Positions 1-7,406 of a stretch of DNA of 64,000 bases are shown in pieces. The first letter of the stretch is position 1. Each line of letters begins with the position of its first letter. A program made the translations under genes and the position numbers. Source of the stretch: Actinoplanes sandaracinus (GTDB lineage Bacteria; Actinomycetota; Actinomycetes; Mycobacteriales; Micromonosporaceae); assembly GCF_030009775.1 (NCBI RefSeq), contig NZ_JASCTH010000007.1, positions 273,188 to 337,187 on the forward strand, in the 5' to 3' direction. Under the pieces are notes generated by a model, which saw nothing but the letters and a program-made list of their open reading frames with translations, was not told the origin of the DNA and ran no database searches.

Positions 1-259
1 GCACGACGTACCGCACCGCGTAGACGAGCGCGTTCAGCTTCTCCGGTGACGTCATGGTCCACGGCCGGACGGTGCGGATGGTGTCCCGGGCGGCGTCGTC
101 GTAGTCCACCGGAAACGTGATCTCCGGCTGTCTCGCCGCCGCGGGCTCCGCGGCGGGGGCGGGCTCCGGCCTGGTCACGGGCTTCGCGACCGGCTTCTTC
201 GCCTTCCGCAGTTCGTACCCGGTGAGGCCCCGTAACGCTCGGTTGACACTCTTGCGCAT
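1..259 (-). CDS. TylF/macrocin O-methyltransferase family protein (3' part outside window)
   Basis: This is the first 86 codons of a minus-strand gene that runs off the left edge. The protein starts MRKSVNRALRG, continues through a Pro/Ala/Glu-rich linker, and then reads TIRTVRPWTMTSPEKL followed by ALVYAVRYVV. That block is typical of the entry to the SAM-dependent methyltransferase fold of TylF/MycF enzymes, just before the usual GxxVECGVWRGG motif, which would lie outside the window. Known members O-methylate sugar moieties of secondary metabolites or polysaccharides. The substrate here cannot be told. The ATG at 259 was chosen; a GTG two codons upstream is equally possible. No neighbouring sugar or polyketide genes are visible inside the window. 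Confidence 0.6.
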   Translation of the reverse strand, partial: MRKSVNRALRGLTGYELRKAKKPVAKPVTRPEPAPAAEPAAARQPEITFPVDYDDAARDTIRTVRPWTMTSPEKLNALVYAVRYVV

Positions 260-544
260 CGTCACGGTCCGCAAGCTACCGAGCGCCGCCGAACGTGAAA
301 AGATCTCCATGCCATTTGCACAACCCCCCATAAGCCCCGGAGGTTGCCATCGTCGCTGATCCCGGCATCTCTCGCGGCCCAAACGCCGTCCACTCGTCCT
401 TCCGCCGCGCCGATTCCGGCCGGCCCGGAAAAGCAGGACGGTCCACGGTGGGGGCCGTACCGGCACGGTTGATCGGTACCGGCTTCGTGCCACCCGTGCC
501 GCGCACCGGATCATGAGCAGGGCGGGCTCGGCAGAGTAACCGGC

Positions 545-1144
545 ATGACACGGAACACCGCCTCCCGGATGTTGATGACTCTCACGCCGGCGCTGCTCGT
601 CGGGGCCGTCGCCATCGCGCTCGTCGGTGCGGGCCGGGCCGGCGAGGCGTCCGCGGGCGAGAACCCGAGCGCGCCGGACGTTCCCGCCGCCGAGGTGAGC
701 CCCGCCTGCCTCACCGACGACCTGACCGGCACGGTCACCGGACTCCCCCGGCCGGCACGGCCCGGGGCACGCGAGGCGCTGCTGAGCCTGACCAACACCT
801 CCGGCCGGGCCTGCCGGGTCCAGGGCTGGGCCGACATCGCTCTGGTCACCGCGCCCGGCGACCTGGTCCGGATTCCCACCCGCCAGGTCGGCCAGGCCGC
901 CGGCGGCCCCGGGATCCTCCTGCTGCCGCAGGCCAGCGCCTGGTCCCGGGTCGAGTGGGACGGCTGCGTCCCGGGCCGCGCGAACTGCGGGGTCGGAGTC
1001 GCATGGCAGTACATCGTGGATCCGGACTCCACCGGTGCGGTCGCCGACACGATCGGGGTGCCCGAGGCCGACCAGGACGGCGTCGCCATGTCGGCGATGC
1101 GGATCAGTCCACTGTCGGAGACCCGCGCCGCCGCCCTCTCCTGA
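545..1144 (+). CDS. DUF4232-type secreted protein
   Basis: The 199-residue protein has a basic start and a hydrophobic segment (about residues 9-30) that looks like a signal peptide or signal anchor, then an Ala/Pro/Glu-rich linker. The rest is a beta-rich domain with the pattern expected of DUF4232: a C-L-x-D-D-L start, then LSLTNTSGRACRVQGW, a proline/valine middle and a paired-cysteine segment near WDGCVPGRANCG. Such proteins are common actinobacterial exported or lipid-anchored proteins of unknown function. No lipobox cysteine is visible at the end of the signal. The gene stands alone, between a divergent methyltransferase gene and a convergent DUF6114 gene, and its stop codon lies inside a strong hairpin. 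Confidence 0.75.
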   Translation: MTRNTASRMLMTLTPALLVGAVAIALVGAGRAGEASAGENPSAPDVPAAEVSPACLTDDLTGTVTGLPRPARPGAREALLSLTNTSGRACRVQGWADIALVTAPGDLVRIPTRQVGQAAGGPGILLLPQASAWSRVEWDGCVPGRANCGVGVAWQYIVDPDSTGAVADTIGVPEADQDGVAMSAMRISPLSETRAAALS

Positions 1145-1168
1145 TCCCGGCCGGCCGGCCGGGATCAG
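1141..1168. terminator. Bidirectional hairpin terminator
   Basis: A perfect 12-bp inverted repeat (CTGATCCCGGCC / GGCCGGGATCAG) with a 4-base loop lies between two convergent genes and overlaps the stop codon of the DUF4232 gene. No long T-run follows on either strand, as is usual for high-GC actinobacterial terminators. Confidence 0.7.
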
Positions 1169-1171
1169 GCG

Positions 1172-1621
1172 TCACGGTGAGCCCTCCGACGCGGCCGCGC
1201 TCACCTCGTCATCGTTCGCCGCCGGAGCTTCGGCGGTCCACGCGAAGGCCAGCGCCCCGCCGGTCAGGGTGAGCAGCAGTCCGATGACGAAGCCGCCCAT
1301 GTTCGACGTGAGCCACGACGTGAGCGCACAGACGATGGAGATCAGCGAGTAGAAGATCCGCTGCTCCGGGTTGAACCAGAGGAGCAGCGCACACAGGATG
1401 ATCACGACCGGCACCATGTAGCCGATGAAGCTCTGCATGCCGACGTGCAGCACCACGCCGAGCGGGGCCCAGACCGTCATCAGGATCTCGATGCCGCCGA
1501 GCAGCACGAGCAGGCCGCCCCAGAAGGGCCGGCTGTGGCGCCAGCGCCTCCAGCGGCGGGCCCGGGCCGACGGCTCCGGCACGCCGGTGCCGGGCACAGA
1601 CGGTACGCCGGTGTCGGACAT
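1172..1621 (-). CDS. DUF6114 membrane protein
   Basis: The 149-residue protein has an Arg-rich cytoplasmic N-terminus (RARRWRRWRHSRPFW) and four hydrophobic segments at roughly residues 34-55, 60-85, 88-107 and 108-127, ending in an acidic Ala/Ser-rich tail. This is the layout of DUF6114 proteins, which in actinobacteria are usually encoded directly after a DUF6230 protein. Here the start codon lies two bases after the stop of that gene, so translation is probably coupled. Biochemical function is unknown. The ATG at 1621 was taken because the frame upstream of it is antisense-like sequence. Confidence 0.75.
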   Translation of the reverse strand: MSDTGVPSVPGTGVPEPSARARRWRRWRHSRPFWGGLLVLLGGIEILMTVWAPLGVVLHVGMQSFIGYMVPVVIILCALLLWFNPEQRIFYSLISIVCALTSWLTSNMGGFVIGLLLTLTGGALAFAWTAEAPAANDDEVSAAASEGSP

Positions 1622-1623
1622 GG

Positions 1624-2229
1624 TCAGCAGCCGTCCCCGGTGAAGGCCATCCGCAGGTTGGGCAGGCGGAACGTGGCGGCCGTGGTCGCGTAGTTGTTCT
1701 GCCGCAGGTTGGTGAGGGTCACCTCTTCGGCCTGCTGGCCGAAGACGCCGATGGCGCCCTTGCGGCCCGGGACCCGGTTGAGCGTGCTGGCGTCCTGCCC
1801 GATGTCGATGGTCTTGAACTCGGCGTTCGCGGTGATCAGGTCGGAGTCGACGACGAGGGTGTCGGCGGTGACCTTGTTGGTGGGGCTGCCGGCGGTGATC
1901 TTGAGATTGGTGCCGCCGAGGTTGATGCTCTGGCACAGCCCGTCCAGCTTGGCGTCGCGGATCGCGGAGACGATGACGAGTACCTGGCCGCCGGTGTCCC
2001 CCTCGTTCGGGCTGTCCGGGGCCATCTGGTCCATCTCCGCGTACTGCGCGAAGCCGTACCCGTGCAGTTTGGGCGAGGTGACCGTGAACGGCATGCCGGA
2101 GATCGAGAAGGACGCCGCGAGCACCCCCTGGCCGGTGAGCAGGACCAGGCCGGTGGTGGCCACCAGGCCGCCGAACATGACCGCGGCGAACCGGCGCCAG
2201 CGGGTCCGGCCGCTACGTGTGGAGGACAT
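1624..2229 (-). CDS. DUF6230 exported protein
   Basis: The 201-residue protein starts MSSTRSGRTRWRRFAAVM after a good ribosome site (AAGGGAGAG). One hydrophobic signal or anchor segment follows (about residues 12-34). The remainder is beta-rich and ends with cysteines (LDGLCQSI and a final GDGC). The profile matches DUF6230, annotated as a cholesterol-esterase-like or unknown exported family in Streptomyces and relatives; no enzymatic motif is visible, so no activity is claimed. It is the first gene of a two-gene unit with DUF6114. The TetR gene lies upstream on the same strand, and two secreted-protein genes are transcribed away from it. Confidence 0.75.
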   Translation of the reverse strand: MSSTRSGRTRWRRFAAVMFGGLVATTGLVLLTGQGVLAASFSISGMPFTVTSPKLHGYGFAQYAEMDQMAPDSPNEGDTGGQVLVIVSAIRDAKLDGLCQSINLGGTNLKITAGSPTNKVTADTLVVDSDLITANAEFKTIDIGQDASTLNRVPGRKGAIGVFGQQAEEVTLTNLRQNNYATTAATFRLPNLRMAFTGDGC

Positions 2230-2389
2230 GCTCTCTCCCTTTCGCGTCTGGCGAGTCGGGCGATCGCCGCCGGAACAGGGCACTGCGGATGCCCTCCCGG
2301 AGCAATGGCCATTGGCGCACCTCGATGGATTTCCGGGAAGTTACGCCCCGGTAATGAGAGCCGTCAAGGCCGCGCGCCCACATTCGGCA

Positions 2390-3121
2390 TCAGTGGAAAA
2401 CCTCGGCGGTATCCGACGTCGCGCACGGGGCCACCACCCGTTCCCCGGCGGGCGGAGCGGCCAGTTCGGACGCCGCGCCGTCCCGGCCCAGAAACGGCGC
2501 CATCATGAAGTAGCTGAGCATCGGCGCCAGCCGTGGCAGCTCCGCGACCCGGCCGGCGGACACGTGGCCGTAGATGGTCGCGTAGACGCCGCCGACCACC
2601 GTGTCGATCAGGCCCTCCGGCACCGGAGGGGCGTCGGTGAAGAACCTGGCGAACCGGCCCAGGAGCTCAGCGCGTTCACGTCGCGCGACCGGGCCGACGG
2701 CGTCGATCTCCACGATCGCCATGACAGCGAAGGCCGGGACCCCGGCCAGCACGTCGAGGAGCACCGTGAGCGCGACCCGGGCGCCGGTACGCCAATCACC
2801 CGCCTCCGCGTAGGCGTCGTCCATCAGCCGCAGGACGACCGCGGTGCCGTACCGGTAGGTGGCCAGGAACGCGTCCTCCTTGCCGGTGAACAGCGCGTAG
2901 AACGCCGGCCGGGTCACTCCCGCCGCCGCGCAGATGTCGCTCACCCGGGCGTTGCCGTACCCCTTCTCGGCGACCGTGTGCACCAGCGCGTCATAGAGCC
3001 GTTCCCGTTGCGTGGCGGCCACCGCCTCGGGGGTCATCGATCGCGGGCCGCGCTTGATCGCCCGAGCCGGATCACGACCGGCCCGGGCGCCCGGAAGCGG
3101 ACTGACTAGCGGATTATCCAT
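2390..3121 (-). CDS. TetR/AcrR family transcriptional regulator
   Basis: The 243-residue protein has an N-terminal helix-turn-helix of TetR type at about residues 36-85 (YGNARVSDICAAAGVTRPAF, then YALFTGKEDAFLATY). An all-helical ligand-binding C-terminal domain follows. The N-terminus before the HTH is longer than usual and basic. The start at 3121 was chosen because GAAGG sits six bases upstream; ATGs at 3127 and 3145 are alternatives. It lies between the DUF6230/DUF6114 pair downstream and the divergent secreted-protein genes, with about 170 bp of shared promoter space on that side. Control of both units is a reasonable inference, and the ligand is unknown. Confidence 0.85.
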   Translation of the reverse strand: MDNPLVSPLPGARAGRDPARAIKRGPRSMTPEAVAATQRERLYDALVHTVAEKGYGNARVSDICAAAGVTRPAFYALFTGKEDAFLATYRYGTAVVLRLMDDAYAEAGDWRTGARVALTVLLDVLAGVPAFAVMAIVEIDAVGPVARRERAELLGRFARFFTDAPPVPEGLIDTVVGGVYATIYGHVSAGRVAELPRLAPMLSYFMMAPFLGRDGAASELAAPPAGERVVAPCATSDTAEVFH

Positions 3122-3289
3122 CGCCATCCTTCGATGCCTTGACATGACATACCGCTGGGGTTTCTCATACGTCAGGTACGACCTCGATGGTGCCGAGGCG
3201 GTTCCCCCAGTATCGCCTCCCACTCAAGCCCCGGAACGCTGCGGAAACGGCCGGGCCACCGCATCCTTGACGAAAGGTTGGGTGGCGCC

Positions 3290-4207
3290 ATGACCGCGTC
3301 ACGGCTCAAGTCCGTCCTCGCCACGATCACCGCCGGCGCAACGATGCTGGCCCTCAGCGCGATCCCGGCACACGCCGCCGCACCGGGCGGCGTCTATCAG
3401 GGCCTGGATCACTGCCCGCTCTCGTCGGCCGCCATGAAGGACCCGGCGAACCTCCAGGTCGGCTGTGTCCACTCGGTCACGAACGCCGGCAGCATCACGA
3501 TCGGCTCCACCACCGTCGCGTTCGACGACCCGATCACCGTGCAGTTCGGCGTCTACTGGCCGGCCGGCGCGCCGGTCCGGGAGTTCCCAGACGGCTCCGT
3601 CGCCAACATCTACTCCACCGTCCCCGCGGCCAAGGGCAGAACCCTGGTCGCCGAACCGCTCGAGGTCACTCTCCCCGGCATCGCCAACCTCATCCCCGGC
3701 GTGACAAGCGTTTTCGCCAAGGTCGAACTGGCCGGTCCGATCACCGACTTCGTTCCCCTGGCCACCGGCGGGAACACCCCGGTCTTCGCCCTGCCGGTCA
3801 AACTGCGCCTCTCCAACGCGCTCTTCGGCAGCCGGTGTTACATCGGCTCCGAGCGGGCCCCGATCATGTTCAGCCCGACCACCGGCACCACGAATCCGCC
3901 GGCCCCGAACCGGCCGGCCACCGGAGACCCCGGCACGCTGCGCATCGAGCCCGACCCCAACGGCTTCCAGACCCTCGCCGCCGGTTTCACCGGCGCGACC
4001 CTGGTCGACAACGCGTACGCGGTGCCGAAGGCGAACGGCTGCGGGCTCCTCCCCGGCACCCTCGATCCCCTGATCAACCTGGCGTTCGGCCTGCCCTCGG
4101 CGGCCGGCCGCAACGCGGTGGTGTTCAGCCGCAACGACACCACCTTCGCCGTCTCGCCCGACCTGGACGACCTCAACCAGGCGCTGGCCGCCTCGGCCAC
4201 GTCTTGA
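3290..4207 (+). CDS. Secreted protein of unknown function
   Basis: The 305-residue protein has a clear Sec signal peptide (cleavage expected after IPAHA, near residue 30), then a beta-rich mature domain. The mature part has repeated Thr/Val strands and two cysteine pairs (DHCPLSS with VGCVHS, and SRCYIGS with NGCGLLPG), consistent with disulfides outside the cell. No catalytic motif is recognised. The ATG at 3290 was chosen because the signal peptide starts there and GGTGGCG precedes it; the TTG at 3278 would add four residues. A second exported-protein gene follows 26 bp downstream, and the pair diverges from a TetR regulator. Confidence 0.75.
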   Translation: MTASRLKSVLATITAGATMLALSAIPAHAAAPGGVYQGLDHCPLSSAAMKDPANLQVGCVHSVTNAGSITIGSTTVAFDDPITVQFGVYWPAGAPVREFPDGSVANIYSTVPAAKGRTLVAEPLEVTLPGIANLIPGVTSVFAKVELAGPITDFVPLATGGNTPVFALPVKLRLSNALFGSRCYIGSERAPIMFSPTTGTTNPPAPNRPATGDPGTLRIEPDPNGFQTLAAGFTGATLVDNAYAVPKANGCGLLPGTLDPLINLAFGLPSAAGRNAVVFSRNDTTFAVSPDLDDLNQALAASATS

Positions 4208-4233
4208 CGAACCTCACGAAAGGTGCACCCCCC

Positions 4234-4890
4234 ATGCACAGCAACCGCATCGCCGCCGCCGCACTGACCGGCGCCGCCGTCGCCCTCCTGTTCGCCGCCC
4301 CGGCGCTGGCCGACGACGACACCGTGCTGACCTCCGGCAGCCCGGCCGGCGCCGCCGTCGCCGTCGGCGACACCATCTCGGCCGGCCTCGCCACCGGTAG
4401 CCAGGCGGTCTTCGCCACCGCCCCGGCCGGCACCAGCGGCATGAAGTGCGACACCTCCAGCTTCAGCGCCGTGGTGAACGACAACCCGGCCGCTCCCGGC
4501 GCGGCCGTGCTCGGCTCCACCCTGGGCCTGGCCGACTGCACGGTCACCGGGATCACCGGCGTCCTGGGCGTCAACCGGGTGACGGTCAACAACCAGCCGT
4601 ACGCCACCACCGTCGCCAGCGACGGGACCGTCACGGTCACCGGAACCGACAGCGCGCCGATCTCCGCCACCCTGGTGCTGCGCACCCTGCTCGGCTCGGT
4701 GACCTGCGTCTTCGTCGCCGACGGCAACACCATCAGCGGCACCGCCGACAACACCGACAACTCGATCGCCTTCGCCGACCAGAAGTTCAACAAGAGCACC
4801 GGGCCGAGCGCGTGCGTCACCAACGGCTACTTCACCGCGAAGTACACCCCGGTGGCCGACGCCGCGGCAGCGCCCGTCTTCGTCAACTGA
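4234..4890 (+). CDS. Secreted protein of unknown function
   Basis: The 218-residue protein has a short basic start, a hydrophobic stretch and an ALA cleavage site near residue 26 (FAAPALADDD). The mature part is rich in Thr, Val, Gly and Asn, strand-forming, with cysteines in GMKCDTSS, LADCTVTG, VTCVFVAD and PSACVTNG that could form two disulfides. The gene follows the preceding secreted-protein gene by 26 bp with its own GAAAGG ribosome site, so the two probably form an operon. No enzyme signature is visible. It resembles small exported actinobacterial proteins of unknown role. Confidence 0.75.
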   Translation: MHSNRIAAAALTGAAVALLFAAPALADDDTVLTSGSPAGAAVAVGDTISAGLATGSQAVFATAPAGTSGMKCDTSSFSAVVNDNPAAPGAAVLGSTLGLADCTVTGITGVLGVNRVTVNNQPYATTVASDGTVTVTGTDSAPISATLVLRTLLGSVTCVFVADGNTISGTADNTDNSIAFADQKFNKSTGPSACVTNGYFTAKYTPVADAAAAPVFVN

Positions 4891-4897
4891 CCGCCAC

Positions 4898-4935
4898 GCG
4901 GCGCGTCGTGACCGGCCACGGACGCGACGCGCCGC
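4898..4935 (+). terminator. Hairpin terminator
   Basis: An 11-bp perfect inverted repeat (GCGGCGCGTCG / CGACGCGCCGC) with a 16-base loop begins eight bases after the stop codon of the secreted-protein gene and ends 15 bases before the aminopeptidase start. Confidence 0.6.
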
Positions 4936-4950
4936 CGTACCCTTGCCCGG

Positions 4951-7398
4951 GTGTCTCTGACCCTGGACGAGGCCCGCCGCCGGGCCGCGCTGCTCTCCGA
5001 TGTCTCGTACCACCTCGCGCTCGACGTCACCTCCACGGACGCGTTCCGGAGCCGGGTCGTCGTCCGGTTCCGCACCCGTGGTGGCGACACGTTCCTCGAA
5101 CTGCGCCGAGCCGAGTCTCTCGCGGTGACGCTCGACGGCACGGCCCTCGCCACGGCGTACGACGGAGACCGGATCCCGCTCGAAGGTCTTTCCCCCGGAG
5201 CGCACGAGGTCGTCGTGGACGCGCGCCTGCGCTACGTCACCGACGGCGAAGGCCTGCACAGCTTCGTCGATCCGGTGGACGGCGAACGGTACGTCGGCGG
5301 ATATCTCGGCCTGGACGTCACCCAGCGTCTGTTCGCCTGCTTCGACCAACTCGATCTCAAGGCTCCGATCACGCTCGACGTGACCGCGGATCCGGCGTGG
5401 ACGGTCCTGTCGAACGCCCTGCCTGCCTCCGCCGATCAGGGACGGTTCACGTTCGCCGCCACCCCGCCGATCCCGTGCGACCAGTTCGTGGTCGTGGCCG
5501 GGCCGTACCACTCGGTGCAGTGGGAGCACCGCGGCCTGCCGATGGGATGGCACGCCCGCCGTTCCCTGGCCGCCGAGCTGGAACGCGACGCCGCGGAGCT
5601 GCGGCGGGTCACCGGGGACTGCTTCGACCACTACGCCGAGATCTTCACCGAGCCGTTTCCGTTCGACTCCTACGACCAGGTCTTCGTGCCCGAACTCAAC
5701 TGGGGCGCGATGGAGTGCCCGGGCTGCGTCACCGTCAACGAGTCCCTGCTGCCCCGGCACCGGGTCACCGACGACGACCGGCGGCGCCGCGCGATGGTGA
5801 TCGCGCACGAGATGTCGCACATGTGGTTCGCCGACCTGGTGTCGCCGGTGTGGTGGGAGGACGCGTGGCTCAACGAGTCGTTCGCCGACTACATGGGATT
5901 CCAGGTGGCCGAGACCGTGGCCGGATATCCCGGCGCTCGGGTGTCGTTCGAGGCGGCCCACAAACCCGGCGCCTTCCTCGCCGACCGGCGCCGCTCCACG
6001 CACCCCGTCGCCCCGGCCGCCGAGGACGTGCCCGACGTGGACACCGGCCGGACGATCTTCGACGAGATCTCCTACGGCAAGGGCAACGCCGTCGTACGGC
6101 AACTGGTGACCTGGCTGGGCGAGCCGGACTTCCTGGCCGGGGTCAACACGCACCTGACCCGGCACCGGTTCGCCAACGCCACTCTCGACGACCTGCTGTC
6201 GGCGCTCGTCACCGCCTCGCCGCGGGACGTGCGCGGCTGGGCCGGGGTGTGGCTGCGGCAGCCGGGACACGACACGATCCGGGTCACCCACCGCGACGGC
6301 GTTCCGGTGCTGACCCGCGACGGCATCCGACCGCACCGGTTCACCGTCAGCGCGTACTCCGCGTCGCTGGAGCCGGCCGGTTCACGGCTGGTCGATCTCG
6401 CCGGCGAACCCGTGGCGCTGCCGGAGTGGGCCGGGCTCGTCGTGGTGCCCAACTCGCACGGCGAGACCTTCGCCCGCATCGAACTGGACCCGTACTCCCA
6501 CGACGCCGTCGCCAACGGGCTGGCCGGCCTGCCCGACCCGCTCGTGCGGGCGGTGCTGTGGGCGACGATGCTCGACCAGGCGTCGCCGGCCGCGCACCTG
6601 GACGTGCTGGCGCGGCAGCTGCCGCGCGAGTCGTCGCCGACCCTGGTGGCCGCCGCCCTGGACCACACCCGCAACGCTCTGGTGCGCCGGGTGCTGTCGC
6701 CCTCGGCGGTCCCCGCCGCGCTCGAGGTGGTCGCCGCGGCGTGCGCGCACACCGGCGACACGGACGAGCAGCGCGCCGTCGCGCTGGCCCGCGGGCTGGC
6801 CTGGGCCACGACCGACACCGCGCTGCTGCGCCGCTGGCTGGACGCGGGCGCCACCGACCAGGGATGGACACTCGACCCGGGCCTGCGCTGGGCCGTCGTG
6901 CACCGGCTGGCCGAACTCGGCGGCCTCGACGCCCGGCAGATCGAGGCGCAGCGGCGGCACGACGGCACCGCCGCGGGCGAACTCGGCGCCCTCACCGCGC
7001 TGGCCGCCCGGCCCACGGCCGCGGCGAAATCGGCGGCCTGGGCGGAGATGACCGGGGACCCGGACATCTCCGTACGCCGCTTCGGGGCTCTTGCCGCCGG
7101 GCTCTGGTCGCTGTCGCAGCGCGAGCTCGTCGCGCCGTACGTCGCCGCCTACGTCGCGGTCGCCCCGTCTCTGGCCCGGCGTGGGCATGCGGTCGCCGCC
7201 GCGGTGGGCCGGGCGTTTCCCGCCGTCCCGCTGACCGACCAGGAGCTGGCTCTGGTACGCGACGCGCTGCGCGACGACGTTCCCACGGTGCTGCGGCGGT
7301 TCTGGGAGGACGAGCTCGACGACCGCACAGCCGCACCCACGACGCCATCCACCACGGATCTCGCCGATATGGCCGCCCGCAAACCCGCCCCGTGGTGA
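4951..7398 (+). CDS. pepN: M1 family zinc aminopeptidase (aminopeptidase N-like)
   Basis: The 815-residue cytoplasmic metallopeptidase removes N-terminal amino acids from peptides. The gluzincin signature is complete: H286-E287-M-S-H290 with the third zinc ligand E309 (WLNES) exactly 18 residues after H290. The transition-state tyrosine lies in EISYGKG (Y375). Length and domain order (N-terminal beta domain, thermolysin-like core, helical C-terminal half) fit PepN. The exopeptidase motif normally reading GAMEN is GAMEC here (residues 252-256). The start is GTG at 4951. The stop overlaps a possible GTG of the following gene, and two oligopeptide-binding proteins follow, which suggests peptide use. 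Confidence 0.9.
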   Translation: MSLTLDEARRRAALLSDVSYHLALDVTSTDAFRSRVVVRFRTRGGDTFLELRRAESLAVTLDGTALATAYDGDRIPLEGLSPGAHEVVVDARLRYVTDGEGLHSFVDPVDGERYVGGYLGLDVTQRLFACFDQLDLKAPITLDVTADPAWTVLSNALPASADQGRFTFAATPPIPCDQFVVVAGPYHSVQWEHRGLPMGWHARRSLAAELERDAAELRRVTGDCFDHYAEIFTEPFPFDSYDQVFVPELNWGAMECPGCVTVNESLLPRHRVTDDDRRRRAMVIAHEMSHMWFADLVSPVWWEDAWLNESFADYMGFQVAETVAGYPGARVSFEAAHKPGAFLADRRRSTHPVAPAAEDVPDVDTGRTIFDEISYGKGNAVVRQLVTWLGEPDFLAGVNTHLTRHRFANATLDDLLSALVTASPRDVRGWAGVWLRQPGHDTIRVTHRDGVPVLTRDGIRPHRFTVSAYSASLEPAGSRLVDLAGEPVALPEWAGLVVVPNSHGETFARIELDPYSHDAVANGLAGLPDPLVRAVLWATMLDQASPAAHLDVLARQLPRESSPTLVAAALDHTRNALVRRVLSPSAVPAALEVVAAACAHTGDTDEQRAVALARGLAWATTDTALLRRWLDAGATDQGWTLDPGLRWAVVHRLAELGGLDARQIEAQRRHDGTAAGELGALTALAARPTAAAKSAAWAEMTGDPDISVRRFGALAAGLWSLSQRELVAPYVAAYVAVAPSLARRGHAVAAAVGRAFPAVPLTDQELALVRDALRDDVPTVLRRFWEDELDDRTAAPTTPSTTDLADMAARKPAPW

Positions 7399-7406
7399 GC
7401 TCGCTC

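Noticed and set aside
3838..6336. Minus-strand frame of 832 codons opposite secreted-protein and aminopeptidase genes
   Set aside because: Antisense composition (His, Arg, Gly, Val), no start context, and both opposing genes have clear motifs. High GC leaves such frames open by chance.
4446..7406. Very long open frame in the second frame running through the aminopeptidase and joined to the first binding protein
   Set aside because: It is Arg/His-rich with no domains and overlaps the aminopeptidase with intact zinc motifs. Only its last part (from 7407) is a real gene.
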